Assembly (NCBI RefSeq): GCF_900115625.1
Contig: NZ_FOXD01000014.1
Span: 1-64,000 of the forward strand
Origin: Salibacterium halotolerans
GTDB taxonomy: Bacteria > Bacillota > Bacilli > Bacillales > Marinococcaceae
Direction of reading: 5' to 3'
Length of the DNA stretch: 64,000 nucleotides
The notes under the pieces: generated by a model
The model's database searches: none
Told to the model about the DNA's origin: nothing
Seen by the model: the letters and a program-made list of their open reading frames with translations, nothing else
Translations under genes and position numbers: made by a program
Shown here: one piece after another, positions 43,113 through 53,744 of the stretch
Position numbering within the stretch: the stretch's first letter is position 1
How the letters are laid out: the number at the start of each line of letters is the position of its first letter

Positions 43113-44328
43113 ACAGTAAAAAATCCTTCTCAAACAGATAGGAATACGGAATATCCACAAACACATACAGGTTTTCATTAATAGGGTATGAATACGTGCG
43201 TATGCGCTCTTCTTTATGAATGTCTGTGTACAGATCTGACAGAATCCCTTTTTTCTCGATATTCATTCGTACGATATTCTCAAGAAAATAGGGACGCCAG
43301 CTCCAGTTCCGGTTCTTTTCTTCAAACTGATACTGCCACATGCCGTCTTCATCGAGAAATGCGTTCCCTGACTGCTGGAACCCTTCATAATTACACAAAT
43401 ACACGCGGAACGAAAGATCCTTCAGCTCATCCGCAATATGAAGGGTTAAGTCATCAATATCATCGGGATTCTGTTTATCTTTCACCACACGCTCAAGGCG
43501 TTTGGCCAATGTGTCCGTCAATTCAATCTGTGCTTCGATTTTCTTTTTTTCAAAGAATAGAAAGTCATTGAAATGCTTCCGCAGTGTTTCGGCAAACGTC
43601 ATTTTATCAAGAAAAGAGAGATCCGGACGTCCGAGATAGGAACCTTGAAAATAGCGGGCGCCGTGTTTCCATGCAAAATGAAGTTGGTTGAATTCTTTGA
43701 TATTTTCAAAAAGAAGGGAAGCACCGATTTTTCCGGACAATACAGATAGAGAGTGCAGCGCTTCCCGGTACATCTCCGGAAAGGACTGATCAGCAAGAAA
43801 CTCCAGATCCACTTTGACGATATCCGGATTCAGGTAGGCAATCTCATCAAGCGGCGTACTGGTTTTACCGAGGTCATCAAGGGCAATACGAATCCCCATG
43901 CTTTGCACGTATTGTATAAAATGCTTCAATCTGGAGACGTCTCCTTCGAAATCGTGCTCTTTGCACTCGAGAACAAGCCTTGAGAAAGATAAACCGTAAT
44001 CTTTATAGGAGGACAGTTTTTCAAAAAAATGTTCACCCCCATCGGTCAAAATCAAATCCACATCAACATTTAGAAAAATATGTTCGGTGCGGTTCCCGTC
44101 CAGAAAAGAAGTGAGGGCCTGATGATGAATCTGCTCTTCTATCTCTCTTCTATATTCCTCCGGGATGGTTTTATCCTGAAAAAAAGGACGGAGACTGATC
44201 GAACGTTCCTCGTCCTGATAACGCCCAAGGACTTCATACCCCGTAATTTCCTGCCTGTCAGTGCTTATAATAGGCTGAAGGTATGCTGTGACATTCTGTT
44301 TATTCATCACAATATCAAGTGCATCCAT
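43111..44328 (-). CDS. ykuI: EAL-domain protein YkuI-like
   Basis: A 405-residue protein with an N-terminal EAL domain (about 12-250) and a C-terminal PAS-like sensor (about 270-400), the YkuI design. EAL residues are seen in GYEVLGRY, HIFLNVDVDLI, LVLECKEHD, IALDDLGKTSTPL, IVKVDLEFL, LLFENIKEF and GARYFQGSYLG, so the metal-binding and c-di-GMP-binding positions look complete. YkuI itself binds c-di-GMP but has shown little hydrolysis, so this may be a sensor rather than a phosphodiesterase. The ATG at 44328 is preceded by AAAGGTGATCAAG. Confidence 0.9.
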   Translation of the reverse strand: MDALDIVMNKQNVTAYLQPIISTDRQEITGYEVLGRYQDEERSISLRPFFQDKTIPEEYRREIEEQIHHQALTSFLDGNRTEHIFLNVDVDLILTDGGEHFFEKLSSYKDYGLSFSRLVLECKEHDFEGDVSRLKHFIQYVQSMGIRIALDDLGKTSTPLDEIAYLNPDIVKVDLEFLADQSFPEMYREALHSLSVLSGKIGASLLFENIKEFNQLHFAWKHGARYFQGSYLGRPDLSFLDKMTFAETLRKHFNDFLFFEKKKIEAQIELTDTLAKRLERVVKDKQNPDDIDDLTLHIADELKDLSFRVYLCNYEGFQQSGNAFLDEDGMWQYQFEEKNRNWSWRPYFLENIVRMNIEKKGILSDLYTDIHKEERIRTYSYPINENLYVFVDIPYSYLFEKDFLL

Positions 44329-44360
44329 CTTGATCACCTTTACTTTTTGTACAATCTGTC

Positions 44361-44399
44361 AAACAGAAAGGTCTGTATAATCCCGTTGTTATACAGACC
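44361..44399 (-). terminator. metA terminator
   Basis: GGTCTGTATAA (44370-44380) pairs with TTATACAGACC (44389-44399); on the minus strand TTTCTGTTT follows. It is 12 bases after the metA stop. Confidence 0.82.
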
Positions 44400-44411
44400 A
44401 AAAAGAAAAAA

Positions 44412-45320
44412 CTACGCAAAATCATACGGAGTCTGCTGGTAGACAAAGTAGTTCAACCAGTTTAAAAACAATAAATTGGAATGTGCACGCCAGCGCAGCG
44501 GTGGATGCTTCAGATGATTGTCTTCCGGGAAGTAGTTGTCCGGCAGCTTCGTGGAAATGCCGCGCCGTGCATCTCTTTCAAACTCATCCCGGAGCGTTTC
44601 TGCATCATATTCGCTGTGACCCGTAATAAAAATCTGTCTGCCATCCCTGGACGCAGCCAGATACACGCCGGCTTCCCCGGATTCAGACAGGATATCAAGC
44701 TCCGGCACCTGCTCCACATCTTCTCTTCTCGTTTCGGTGTAACGGGAATGAGGAGCGTTAAATACATCATCGAACCCTCTCATCAGACTGTGGTACGGTT
44801 TGTTTATATGATGTTGGAAAATGCCGAACAGTTTTTTATCCATCGGATGTTTGGGAATTCCGTAATGATAATACAGTGCTGCCTGAGCTCCCCAGCAGAT
44901 ATGCAGGGTGGATGTTACGTTGGTTTTGCTCCACTCCAGAATTTTTTTCATTTCATCCCAGTAATCGACCTGCTCAAATGGGAGTTTCTCCACCGGTGCT
45001 CCGGTTATGATCATGCCGTCAAACGTACTGCTGCTTATTTCATCAATGGTCTTGTAAAAAGCAGCCAGATGTTCCTGAGGCGTATTCTTGGAGCGGTGAG
45101 TGTCCGGATGAAGAAGAGAAATATCGAGCTGCAGCGGTGTGTTTCCCAGCATCCGTAAAATCTGGGTTTCTGTCGTTTCTTTTAGTGGCATTAAATTTAG
45201 AATAAGAATTTTAAGAGGGCGGATGTCCTGGGTGTAGGCACGACTCTCATTCATCACGAAAATATTTTCCTGTGTTAATATATCTTTTGCGGGTAGATGG
45301 TCAGGTACTTTAATTGGCAT
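44412..45320 (-). CDS. metAA: Homoserine O-acyltransferase MetA
   Basis: A 302-residue enzyme that acylates homoserine in the first committed step of methionine synthesis. The catalytic Cys is in [17 protein letters not shown] (about 142), the His in [13 protein letters not shown] (about 235) and the Glu in the same SEYDAE motif. The N-terminal [14 protein letters not shown] and the segment [15 protein letters not shown] are hallmarks. In Bacillus most MetA-type enzymes use acetyl-CoA; whether acetyl or succinyl is used here cannot be decided without the acyl-specificity residue analysis. No T-box or SAM riboswitch is visible in the upstream region. GGAGTAAG precedes the ATG. Confidence 0.93.
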   Translation of the reverse strand: MPIKVPDHLPAKDILTQENIFVMNESRAYTQDIRPLKILILNLMPLKETTETQILRMLGNTPLQLDISLLHPDTHRSKNTPQEHLAAFYKTIDEISSSTFDGMIITGAPVEKLPFEQVDYWDEMKKILEWSKTNVTSTLHICWGAQAALYYHYGIPKHPMDKKLFGIFQHHINKPYHSLMRGFDDVFNAPHSRYTETRREDVEQVPELDILSESGEAGVYLAASRDGRQIFITGHSEYDAETLRDEFERDARRGISTKLPDNYFPEDNHLKHPPLRWRAHSNLLFLNWLNYFVYQQTPYDFA

Positions 45321-45450
45321 ACGTCTCTCTTACTCCTTATTCTCTTTCTATTTCTACGATCTTTCGGGTATCAACTTTCTTAATTCTACAAAATATCATG
45401 AAATAGAAAAAGAATCAATTACGGTACAACGGAGCCGGGGAGACTCTGCA

Positions 45451-45963
45451 TCAGGATCCGCCTGAGGTGCTGCCGGAGGGTTTAAGATTCCATGCAGCAA
45501 GCCCGTTTCCACTGTGATTGGTATAGGAGAGTTCATAATGATTGGAATCTCCTACGTCGAACGCAAGTGTTCCTCTGCGGAGTCCACCGGCTCGAATCTG
45601 ACCGCCGACCAGCCGCTGATCGTCATAGGAAGTCAAATTTTCATACGTGTGTCCATCGGCGTCTGTCACGAGTATATTAAACAGAGGAATTTCCCGGGGC
45701 TGTTCCGCCAGGTTCTGAAACGAAATATCTGCAACCAAAACCTGTTTTTCCTGCTGACTGGAAAAGTAGGAATCATGAACAGTGATGTTGAAATCTCCCA
45801 CTTCCGCCGTTTCACCGGGAGCAAGAAGTCCGCTCGAACTGGCAGACACCTTCTGTTCGAACGTTTCCTGCTCTCCGGCTGAGCGCTGGGACTGAATAAA
45901 CATACCGCTGAAAATACCCAGTACCAGAATAAGTCCAAACAGCAGCCATAATTTTTTATCCAT
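45451..45963 (-). CDS. Membrane-anchored DUF4352-domain protein
   Basis: A 170-residue exported protein. One N-terminal hydrophobic segment (6-25) acts as an anchor. The immunoglobulin-like DUF4352 domain (about 48-160) has the pattern VGDFNITVHDSYF, VLVADISFQNLAEQPREIPLF, DADGHTYENLTSYDDQ and GGLRRGTLAFDVGDS (each cited in part). This domain is common in Gram-positive lipoproteins and has no assigned activity. AGAGAAGGA lies before the ATG. It is 74 bases downstream of nadE on the same strand. Confidence 0.85.
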   Translation of the reverse strand: MDKKLWLLFGLILVLGIFSGMFIQSQRSAGEQETFEQKVSASSSGLLAPGETAEVGDFNITVHDSYFSSQQEKQVLVADISFQNLAEQPREIPLFNILVTDADGHTYENLTSYDDQRLVGGQIRAGGLRRGTLAFDVGDSNHYELSYTNHSGNGLAAWNLKPSGSTSGGS

Positions 45964-46037
45964 TTCCTTCTCTCTCCATTTCTTCTGCGCGTGTCTCTAT
46001 TACAAAACGTGGTTTCCCGATGCTGGGGCGGAATGTT

Positions 46038-46862
46038 CTATTTCCACCAGTCATCGTGAACAGTAACAGGAAGCTGTCTTTTATGTTCTGTCTGTGCATA
46101 CCGCCGTATAATCTGTTTAGCTGTGTTCGGATCAATGTCCCGTCCTTCAAGGAAATCATCCATCTGCGCGTATCGGAAACCAAGCGCTTCCTCGTCCGGC
46201 AGTCCGGGATTGTCGCTTTCCAGATCGGCAGTAGGTACTTTTTCAAACGTCACACCCGGGGCATCGAGCTTTCGCAGCAGTTCTTTTCCCTGACGTTTAT
46301 TTAAGCCGTACAAAGGAGCTATATCACAGGCACCGTCTCCGTGTTTTGTGAAAAACCCGGTTAATGCTTCCGCCGCATGATCTGTTCCGATAACGAGGCA
46401 GTTGAATTCAGCAGCAATGTCATACTGCACTTTCATGCGTTCCCGTGCTTTCGTATTGCCTTTGTTAAAATCGCTCATTTCTCTTCCAACTGCATCACGA
46501 AACGCTTCTTCCGACGCATCGACAGCTTTTTTAATATTCACCGTGATGATGGAAGCTGGATTAATAAATTCCATCGCGGCTGCAGCATCTTCTTCATCAA
46601 ACTGTTTACCGTATGGAAGACGCAGTCCAGCAAATGTATAGGATTTTGTTTCTTCGTCATTCAGTTCGGCCACAGCCTTCTGCGCCAGTTTTCCGGCAAG
46701 AGTCGAGTCCTGTCCTCCGGAAATCCCCAGCACATATCCATCTGCACCGGTATGTTTCAAATAGTCTTTAAGAAAGTTTTTACGTACTTCTATCTCTTCT
46801 TCAGGGATAATTGATGGTTTAACTTCGAGCGCTTGTATAATTGACTGTTGATCAGCTTCCAT
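46038..46862 (-). CDS. nadE: Ammonia-dependent NAD+ synthetase
   Basis: A 274-residue NAD synthetase, the usual size for the single-domain ammonia-dependent type. The ATP-binding P-loop is [17 protein letters not shown] (about 47), followed by the [16 protein letters not shown] and [28 protein letters not shown] blocks (cited parts: [19 protein letters not shown]) and [17 protein letters not shown]. It amidates deamido-NAD in the last step of NAD synthesis. GGAGGGAAAACA precedes the ATG. Confidence 0.95.
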   Translation of the reverse strand: MEADQQSIIQALEVKPSIIPEEEIEVRKNFLKDYLKHTGADGYVLGISGGQDSTLAGKLAQKAVAELNDEETKSYTFAGLRLPYGKQFDEEDAAAAMEFINPASIITVNIKKAVDASEEAFRDAVGREMSDFNKGNTKARERMKVQYDIAAEFNCLVIGTDHAAEALTGFFTKHGDGACDIAPLYGLNKRQGKELLRKLDAPGVTFEKVPTADLESDNPGLPDEEALGFRYAQMDDFLEGRDIDPNTAKQIIRRYAQTEHKRQLPVTVHDDWWK

Positions 46863-46913
46863 TGTTTTCCCTCCTGTTTCCTTCTTTTTTCATTTACCTG
46901 TTGTGTCGATATT

Positions 46914-47231
46914 TTAAACATAATCAGTAGACGTTCCGGCAAAACGACGAAGCTGGTAAAGCATCCCTTCTTTTTTCATAATTTCAGTCTGGGTGCTTCC
47001 GAGCAGATCGAAATGGGGATACGCCTCCCGATTATGAATCCATTCCGGTTTCAGGCCGTATTGCCGGCCCCATTCTGCCAATTTCCTGATATCGCAGCAT
47101 CCCGCTTTTGTTACCGAATCATATTCGGGAAACCGTTTGTCGTACCAAAAGTGTGTAAGAAAGGCAATCTCTTTGTTCTGTACACCCTTTTTCCAATCAT
47201 TCAGTTCTTTTCTTGTAATTCCAAACGCCAA
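46914..47231 (-). CDS. yneQ: YneQ-like conserved protein
   Basis: A 105-residue protein recognised as YneQ by its start AFGITRKELNDWKKGVQ and the segments IAFLTHFWYDKRFPEYDSVTKAGC (part: FLTHFWYDKRFPE) and LAEWGRQYGLKPEWIHNR with YPHFDLLG. The function is unknown. The start is TTG at 47231 with AAAGGGGGAGAAG upstream. It keeps the B. subtilis pairing with yneP, which lies 77 bases upstream on the same strand. Confidence 0.85.
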   Translation of the reverse strand: MAFGITRKELNDWKKGVQNKEIAFLTHFWYDKRFPEYDSVTKAGCCDIRKLAEWGRQYGLKPEWIHNREAYPHFDLLGSTQTEIMKKEGMLYQLRRFAGTSTDYV

Positions 47232-47308
47232 GGCTTCTCCCCCTTTCTTGTTATACCATATATGCTGAACTTCTTTTGCTGATAAAGTTAGAAAAATTGA
47301 CAGGTGTA

Positions 47309-47725
47309 TTATTTTTTATGCATCTCATAAGCTTCATGCCAGTCAGGAAGGTGTTTTTTTATCGAGAGCGGACGGAAGGACTCTTGATCCACACATACAT
47401 GGGTGCTTGTTCCTTCCGCACAGCGCCCCCCATCTCCGTTTATGATGGAATAACCGTACACGACACGAACCCCGTCATATGTTTCAATCCAGGTATGAAG
47501 CTTAACCTGATCCCCGTAACGAACCGGCGTCTTATAATGCAGATCGACGTGGATAACAGGTGAGATAATACCTGCATCTTCGAGTTCTTTATATGTAAAA
47601 CCGAATTCTTTGATTAAATGGGTACGCCCAAGTTCACACCAGACAACATAATTGGAATGATGTACAATCCCCATCTGGTCTGTTTCCACGTACCTTACTT
47701 CAATGTCCGTAACTGTTTCTTTCAT
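47309..47725 (-). CDS. yneP: Acyl-CoA thioesterase of the 4HBT/YbgC type (YneP-like)
   Basis: A 138-residue hot-dog-fold thioesterase. The YbgC-type active-site loop reads VRYVETDQMGIVHHSNYVVWCE (part: TDQMGIVHHSNYVVW), with the catalytic Asp near residue 16 and His near 22. It hydrolyses acyl-CoA thioesters. The ATG at 47725 follows GAGGGGAAGATA. Its first 26 bases overlap the end of the AAA ATPase gene, so the two genes are probably translated together. Confidence 0.9.
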   Translation of the reverse strand: MKETVTDIEVRYVETDQMGIVHHSNYVVWCELGRTHLIKEFGFTYKELEDAGIISPVIHVDLHYKTPVRYGDQVKLHTWIETYDGVRVVYGYSIINGDGGRCAEGTSTHVCVDQESFRPLSIKKHLPDWHEAYEMHKK

Positions 47726-50075
47726 TATCTTCCCCTCTTTTTTCCAATTGTTTATCATGCCATGCTGCCGCAGCATCATCCACAGTCAAAAGACGGAGTA
47801 TATGTTCTGAATCAACCGGTTCTTCTGAAATCCGAAGCGCCTGCTGCTGAAACATTTCTTCACTTACATCTTCTGCTAATCTGGCATTGCCGGATGTATC
47901 GATTTCGTTATACATGGCCGCAAGTTTTTGCTGCGCTTCTTCCTCCAGTATATATCCATATTTCCTGCAGTATTCGGCCGTGATCCGGAGAAGGTCTTCC
48001 GGCGGGAAGGAAGGAAAATAAAACGTTTTTTTAAAGCGGGATTCAAGCCCCGGATTTAATTGAAACAACTCTTCCATCGGGCCTGGATATCCCGATAAAA
48101 TCACAACGAGATTATCCTCGTGTTTTGTCATTTCTTCAACCAGCGTATCCAATGCTTCTCTCCCGAAATCTGTTTTAGCAGCTCCGCCGAGAGCATAGGC
48201 TTCATCTATAAAGAGAACACCTCCCAGTGCTTCCTGCACTTTCCGTTTTGTTTTCACGGCAGTTTGTCCGGTATATTCTGCAACGAGATCACTTCTTCCT
48301 GCAACAATCAGATGACCACGTTTCAACAGTCCGAGCTCTCTCAGAATGCCGGCGTAAATACCGGCTACTGTTGTCTTTCCCGTTCCGGGTGGACCGTGGA
48401 AGACCGTATGAAGCTGGATCGGTGCAGCCGGCAGGTTTTTCTGCCTACGCTGATTTTGAACCTGGATAAAGGCGGCCAATTTTTTTATTTCCTGCTTCAC
48501 ATCTTCGAGGCCGATCAGCTCATCCAGGCGTTCCATCGGCTGTTCTTCCTTTTCATGACGTTCCTCCAAAACAGGATCTTTAACATCACTGCCTGTAAGA
48601 ATAGCAAAATCATCAATTGAATCAGACGACGTATGTCCTATAGATGCTCCTTTTTGAAAAATGGCATCCATAATGATATCCTTCACCGATCTGGCGTTAC
48701 CAAAACTTTCATCCACCTGGACGTTTTCAATTCGTTTCTGCAATTCCTGCCTGCCATCTTCCCTAATAACAAAATCATTATCAAAAGCAGTCTGTTCTGC
48801 AATCCGGATTAATTCATCCATCGAATAATCAGGCAGGTGAATATGATTTGTTTCCGGAAAACGGCTGCGCAGGCCGGGATTGGCTCGTAAAAACTGCCTC
48901 ATCTCCTCCGGATACCCGGCCATGATAACGGCAAAAGTCCCCGCATATTCGCTGTTTGTCATTGCTGTTAACAGTGTGTCTATCGCAGTCTGCCCGAAAT
49001 CATTCGAATCCATTCCGTCTCTTTTCAGGCTGTAGGCTTCATCAATGAACAGAACACCGCCTACTGCTTCTTTGACAAGATTCATCGTCTTCTCTTCCGT
49101 CTGCCCGACATAGGCACCGACAAGATGAGAACGGTCTGCTTCCAGCACTTCATTTTGCTGCAGCAGACCGAGTCTTTTATATATGGCAGCAAGGAGATGG
49201 GCAAGCATGGTTTTGCCGGTCCCTGGATTACCGGTCAAAATAATGTGCAGGCTTCGTTCATCGTGCAGGGTGTAACCTTTTTCTTTTCTGATCCTCTGAT
49301 ATTCCAGATAGTGATACAGACGATGCACCCTTTGTTTCACACGTTCCATTCCAATTACCTGATTCAGTGCTGCAAGCGGGTCGTCTTCCTTCCGGGATGA
49401 CAGACTTTCATGATTCATCATTTCCTGCCAGCGCCGGCTGCATCCTGTCAGCTCATTCAGGGACGATTGCATCTTTTTTACCTGTTCCGGCGGGTAAAAC
49501 GAGCCGGATACGGTATCAAGGTATCCCTGCGCCGCCTCTTTTAATTGAACATAAGCGGACGAGCCTTCATCCAGGAGGCGACGCACCGCTGAAAGATCGA
49601 TGTCATAAGCCTGCGCCGCCTCTTCAACGTATTCATCCGGATCGTCTATCCACTCCATGACTTCTTTTAGATTCTGTATTTCCTGTTCTGCTGCGTGTTT
49701 CAGCTGTTCTACAGCTTTTTTTCGCGCACTGCTCTGATCGGTTTCGCGTATGGAAGGAAGGGCATGTGTAAATACGGTATCCCTTATCGTGAAAAGCTGA
49801 TACACACTGGAAAGTTTCTTCAGTACAGGTTCATCGGCGGATAGACTCTGCCCTTTCTGCAGCCAGCTTTTCACCAGCGGGTCAAATCGATGCTTCTCAA
49901 AAAACCTGTCCCGTGCCATCAACCCATAAAGCTTCGAGGCCAGGTTTCGTTCTTCCGGATTGTCTTCTCTTAGTTGACTGAGCCATGAGCGGATGTCTTC
50001 AAGCGTCATGGAAATATGACCGGATTCCCATTCTGAAGTTGTAGATACTGCGTTCTGGAATTCCTGTTCATCCAA
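47700..50075 (-). CDS. Double AAA+ ATPase related to SpoVK/CbxX
   Basis: A 791-residue protein with two CbxX/CfqX-type AAA+ modules. Module 1 (about 235-480) has LTGNPGTGKTMLAHLL, VGQTEEKT and GGVLFIDEAYSLKRDG. Module 2 (about 510-770) has FHGPPGTGKTTVAGIY, TGQTAVKT and GGVLFIDEAYALGG. Residues 1-230 are a helical N-terminal region. B. subtilis SpoVK has a single module, so this larger form is a relative rather than the same protein. Its target is unknown. The start is TTG at 50075 behind AGGAGAGGG. It overlaps yneP by 26 bases. Confidence 0.85.
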   Translation of the reverse strand: MDEQEFQNAVSTTSEWESGHISMTLEDIRSWLSQLREDNPEERNLASKLYGLMARDRFFEKHRFDPLVKSWLQKGQSLSADEPVLKKLSSVYQLFTIRDTVFTHALPSIRETDQSSARKKAVEQLKHAAEQEIQNLKEVMEWIDDPDEYVEEAAQAYDIDLSAVRRLLDEGSSAYVQLKEAAQGYLDTVSGSFYPPEQVKKMQSSLNELTGCSRRWQEMMNHESLSSRKEDDPLAALNQVIGMERVKQRVHRLYHYLEYQRIRKEKGYTLHDERSLHIILTGNPGTGKTMLAHLLAAIYKRLGLLQQNEVLEADRSHLVGAYVGQTEEKTMNLVKEAVGGVLFIDEAYSLKRDGMDSNDFGQTAIDTLLTAMTNSEYAGTFAVIMAGYPEEMRQFLRANPGLRSRFPETNHIHLPDYSMDELIRIAEQTAFDNDFVIREDGRQELQKRIENVQVDESFGNARSVKDIIMDAIFQKGASIGHTSSDSIDDFAILTGSDVKDPVLEERHEKEEQPMERLDELIGLEDVKQEIKKLAAFIQVQNQRRQKNLPAAPIQLHTVFHGPPGTGKTTVAGIYAGILRELGLLKRGHLIVAGRSDLVAEYTGQTAVKTKRKVQEALGGVLFIDEAYALGGAAKTDFGREALDTLVEEMTKHEDNLVVILSGYPGPMEELFQLNPGLESRFKKTFYFPSFPPEDLLRITAEYCRKYGYILEEEAQQKLAAMYNEIDTSGNARLAEDVSEEMFQQQALRISEEPVDSEHILRLLTVDDAAAAWHDKQLEKRGEDNERNSYGH

Positions 50076-50131
50076 TCCGACCCTCTCCTTTCTCCCTCCC
50101 GGATTTTTCTGCCGCCGTTCTTCGGAAAAAT

Positions 50132-50653
50132 TTACACATTATCCTTTTGTGCGTCTTCAGTCTGTATCTTCGGCATCCAGCTGCGAATAACGATGATCAG
50201 CAAAAAACCGACCGTTCCTCCAATGGTATTCAGAAAAACATCGTCCACATTCGCCACACGGTGGGTAAAAACATATTGGTTTATTTCAATAAATAAAGAA
50301 AGAAGAATAGATAAACCCGGAACTATCCACCACGCTTTTTTACTATGTATCAACATTAATGCTGTCAGCACTCCAAAAGGGAGAAACATCACGATATTGC
50401 CGCCAAGAATGACGACAGGATCCACTACATCCGGACTGTAAACGGCAATCCGGTAAATGCTGCGGAAAAAATCCAGATTATAGTTTCTCCCCCCGGGCCC
50501 CACCGGTCCATAAGAAGAACCGTGATTCCAGGCAAACAGCGTAACGTAAAATAAAACGGCCAGATAAAGCAGAAGCAGTATCATAATTACCGGCTTTGCT
50601 TTTAAGACGAGCCGTTCTGTCTTATGTAATTTATTTGTATTTAAATGTCCCAT
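50132..50653 (-). CDS. VanZ-family membrane protein
   Basis: A 173-residue membrane protein with four or five helices. The VanZ signature is visible as NYDFF-like NLDFFRSIYRIAV, GNIVMFLPFGVLTALM (about 93-108) and SLFIEINQYVFTHRVANVDDVFLNTIGG (parts: FIEINQYVFTHRVANVDD, about 128-145). Some relatives give low-level teicoplanin resistance; most have unknown envelope roles. CAGGAGTGGACAA precedes the ATG. Confidence 0.88.
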   Translation of the reverse strand: MGHLNTNKLHKTERLVLKAKPVIMILLLLYLAVLFYVTLFAWNHGSSYGPVGPGGRNYNLDFFRSIYRIAVYSPDVVDPVVILGGNIVMFLPFGVLTALMLIHSKKAWWIVPGLSILLSLFIEINQYVFTHRVANVDDVFLNTIGGTVGFLLIIVIRSWMPKIQTEDAQKDNV

Positions 50654-50808
50654 TTGTCCACTCCTGAAAAATTCACTGCCTGTCTCCTTTAACTATTATC
50701 TGTTCTGCCTGTCTGTTTGACAAGTGAAATGCTGGATTTTATTGAATTATAATAAAGAATTGATTTTTATTTTATTAGAAATACGGTACGTGAAATTTTT
50801 TATTGAAG

Positions 50809-50836
50809 AAAAAAACCGGGCCCTTTTAGGCCCGGT
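50809..50836 (-). terminator. Aconitase gene terminator
   Basis: ACCGGGCC (50815-50822) pairs with GGCCCGGT (50829-50836); on the minus strand TTTTTTTC follows, ten bases after the citB stop. Confidence 0.9.
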
Positions 50837-50845
50837 GCAAAGAGA

Positions 50846-53584
50846 TTATACTCTCTTTTCCTGTTCCACTTCAGCAAGCTTATCGCGCAGGACAAGCTGC
50901 AGAATGCCGCCGTGGCGGTAATAATCCATTTCAACATCACTGTCAAAGCGGGCTACTGCCTTAAACGTCTTCTTCGTTCCATCCGGTGCGGCGGCTTCCA
51001 CTTCGACGAGTTCGTGCGGCGTGACATGGTTATCGACTTTCACGTCGAATGATTCTTCTCCGGTGAGTCCCAATGTTTCAGCGTTCTCCCCTTCCTGGAA
51101 CTGAAGCGGGAGTACACCCATCAACACGAGGTTACTGCGGTGGATACGTTCAAAGCTTTCGGCAATAACGGTCTTGATGCCGAGTAGGTTGGTACCTTTC
51201 GCAGCCCAGTCACGGGAACTTCCCATGCCGTAGTCTTTACCGGCGATGACCATCAGGCCGGTGTTATCATCTTTGTACTTCATGGCGGCATCATAAATGG
51301 CCATCACATCGCCGGTCGGCCAGTATGTTGTATACCCGCCTTCTGTGCCGGGAGCGAGCTGGTTTCTGATACGGATGTTGGCAAACGTACCACGCATCAT
51401 CACTTCATGGTTACCGCGTCTTGAACCGTAGGAATTAAACTGGGACGGCTTCAAACCTTTTTCTGTCAGGTATCTTCCGGCCGGGCTGTCTTTGGCGATC
51501 GCTCCTGCCGGGGAAATATGGTCCGTTGTAACCGAGTCGCCGAATTTCCCGATGACACGAAGGTCGTTCAGCGGTTTGATGTCATCCGGCTCTTCCGACA
51601 TTTCTTCAAAGAACGGTGGATTCTGAATGTAGGTGGATTCTTCATCCCAGTCGTACAGTTCAGGGTTATCGTCGGACTGAAGTCTATTCCAGCGTTCGTT
51701 ATTGTCAAACACGCTCTCATATTCGTCTTTGAAAAGCTGCGGCGAAACATTTTCATGAACAAAGTTCTTGATTTCTTCAGCGGAAGGCCAGATGTCTTCA
51801 AAATATACATCGTTTCCGTTTTTATCTTTGCCGAAGGATTCATTGTTCATGTCAAAGTTCACGTTACCTGCCAGCGCGTACGCCACAACGAGCGGCGGCG
51901 AGGCTAGATAATTGGCTTTAACAAGCGGGTGAATCCTGCCCTCAAAGTTACGGTTTCCGCTCAGCACGGACGAAACGAGCATATCATTGTCGGCAATGGC
52001 TTTTTCAATTTCTTCAGGCAGCGGCCCGCTGTTTCCGATACAGGTGGTACAGCCGTATCCGACAAGATTAAAACCAAGTTCGTTCAAGTAAGGCATAAGA
52101 CCAGAATCTTCCAGATAGCGTGTAACGACTTTGGACCCTGGCGCGAGCGAGGTCTTCACATACTCCGGAACATCGAGTCCTTTTTCCACGGCATTTTTCG
52201 CGAGCAGTCCGGCGCCGATCATGACGTATGGATTCGATGTGTTCGTACAGCTTGTAATGGCTGCAATCGTCAGCGCGCCTGTTTCCATTTCAGACTCTTT
52301 GCCGTTCGGATGGGTGACCTTCACTTTTTTATCCACATCTTCCGGTGCCAGTCCAAATCCTTGGTTGCCCGCAGGAGCGGTAAGCGCTTCGTTGAACGTC
52401 TTTTTCATCTCTGACATCGGAATGAGGTCCTGCGGACGTTTCGGACCGGAGAGACTTGGTTCAATCGTGGAAAGATCCAGTTCCACCACTTTCGTGAATT
52501 CCGGTTCTTCCGCTCCGTCTTCATAAAACATATTGTTGGCTTTCGCATAAGCTTCCACCATATCAATATGTTCTTCGGAACGGCCTGTCAGACGCATGTA
52601 ATTCAGCGATTCCTGGTCAACAGGGAAGAAACCACAGGTTGCTCCGTATTCCGGTGCCATATTGGAAATGGTGGCACGGTCTGCAAGCGGCATTTCTTTT
52701 AGTCCTGGACCGAAGAATTCGACAAACTTGCCTACCACATTGGTTTCACGGAGAAGCTGAGTCGCTCTTAAAGCCAGGTCGGTAGCAGTGGCGCCGTTCG
52801 GAAGAGAACCTTTCAGGCGGACGCCTACAACTTCGGGAGCCGGGAAGTATGACGGCTGCTGCAGCATACCTGCTTCCGCTTCGATACCTCCGACACCCCA
52901 GCCGAGAACACCCAGACCGTTAATCATGGTTGTATGGGAGTCTGTTCCAACAAGTGTGTCCGGGAATGTGTCCACTTCGCCGTTCTCCGTTTCTTTCGTG
53001 TGAACGACAGAAGCCAGATACTCCAGGTTCACCTGGTGCACGATACCGGTAGCCGGTGGAACAGCGCGGTAGTTATCAAACGCTTTTGTAGCCCAGCTCA
53101 GCAGTTTGTAGCGTTCTTCATTGCGTTCGAACTCAAGATTCATGTTCTGTTCGAGAGAATCCGATGTTCCAAACCGGTCTACCTGGACGGAGTGGTCTAC
53201 GACAAGATCAACCGGGATGGCCGGATTGATTTTGCCGGCACTGCCGTTCATGTCTGCCATTGCTTTACGAAGAGAAGCAAGGTCCACCACAGCAGGTACA
53301 CCTGTGAAGTCCTGAAGGATAACGCGTGACGGTTTGAACGGTACGTCTTCGCTTCCTCCATCTTTTGTTCCCCAGCCAGCAAGACTCTCCACGTGTTCTT
53401 TTTTAATCACTTTGCCGTCGAGCTGTCTAAGCAATGACTCAAGCAGCACTTTCACTGAATACGGAAGCTTCGATACATTACCGGAACCGGCTTCCTCCAG
53501 TGCTTTAATGTCATAGTAGTGATACGTTGTTCCGTTGGACGTAAAAGTCCTGCGGGCGTTAAATACATCCTGATAAGCACTCAT
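50846..53584 (-). CDS. citB: Aconitate hydratase
   Basis: A 912-residue aconitase of the AcnA/IRP type that interconverts citrate and isocitrate in the TCA cycle. The [4Fe-4S] ligands are the Cys in [13 protein letters not shown] (about 450) and the pair in [13 protein letters not shown] (about 515). Active-site segments [21 protein letters not shown] (part: [16 protein letters not shown]), [10 protein letters not shown] and [16 protein letters not shown] are present. Family members can also bind mRNA when the cluster is lost. GAGGAGGGACTACAT precedes the ATG. It is monocistronic with its own terminator. Confidence 0.97.
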   Translation of the reverse strand: MSAYQDVFNARRTFTSNGTTYHYYDIKALEEAGSGNVSKLPYSVKVLLESLLRQLDGKVIKKEHVESLAGWGTKDGGSEDVPFKPSRVILQDFTGVPAVVDLASLRKAMADMNGSAGKINPAIPVDLVVDHSVQVDRFGTSDSLEQNMNLEFERNEERYKLLSWATKAFDNYRAVPPATGIVHQVNLEYLASVVHTKETENGEVDTFPDTLVGTDSHTTMINGLGVLGWGVGGIEAEAGMLQQPSYFPAPEVVGVRLKGSLPNGATATDLALRATQLLRETNVVGKFVEFFGPGLKEMPLADRATISNMAPEYGATCGFFPVDQESLNYMRLTGRSEEHIDMVEAYAKANNMFYEDGAEEPEFTKVVELDLSTIEPSLSGPKRPQDLIPMSEMKKTFNEALTAPAGNQGFGLAPEDVDKKVKVTHPNGKESEMETGALTIAAITSCTNTSNPYVMIGAGLLAKNAVEKGLDVPEYVKTSLAPGSKVVTRYLEDSGLMPYLNELGFNLVGYGCTTCIGNSGPLPEEIEKAIADNDMLVSSVLSGNRNFEGRIHPLVKANYLASPPLVVAYALAGNVNFDMNNESFGKDKNGNDVYFEDIWPSAEEIKNFVHENVSPQLFKDEYESVFDNNERWNRLQSDDNPELYDWDEESTYIQNPPFFEEMSEEPDDIKPLNDLRVIGKFGDSVTTDHISPAGAIAKDSPAGRYLTEKGLKPSQFNSYGSRRGNHEVMMRGTFANIRIRNQLAPGTEGGYTTYWPTGDVMAIYDAAMKYKDDNTGLMVIAGKDYGMGSSRDWAAKGTNLLGIKTVIAESFERIHRSNLVLMGVLPLQFQEGENAETLGLTGEESFDVKVDNHVTPHELVEVEAAAPDGTKKTFKAVARFDSDVEMDYYRHGGILQLVLRDKLAEVEQEKRV

Positions 53585-53744
53585 ATGTAGTCCCTCCTCT
53601 TAAACTATGATAGAACAGTAACGAAAAAATGTCGAAATAAATGATTTCCACGTTCTGTTTGTCAAAAAGCCAGGGCTTTCCCTATTTAAGAATAGCAAAA
53701 CTTCCATCAAATATAAATAATTTTTTTAAGAAAAAACTGTTTTC

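Noticed and set aside
45321-45450. Possible T-box or SAM riboswitch upstream of metA
   Set aside because: Only a short AT-rich leader without the conserved T-box or S-box elements is present.
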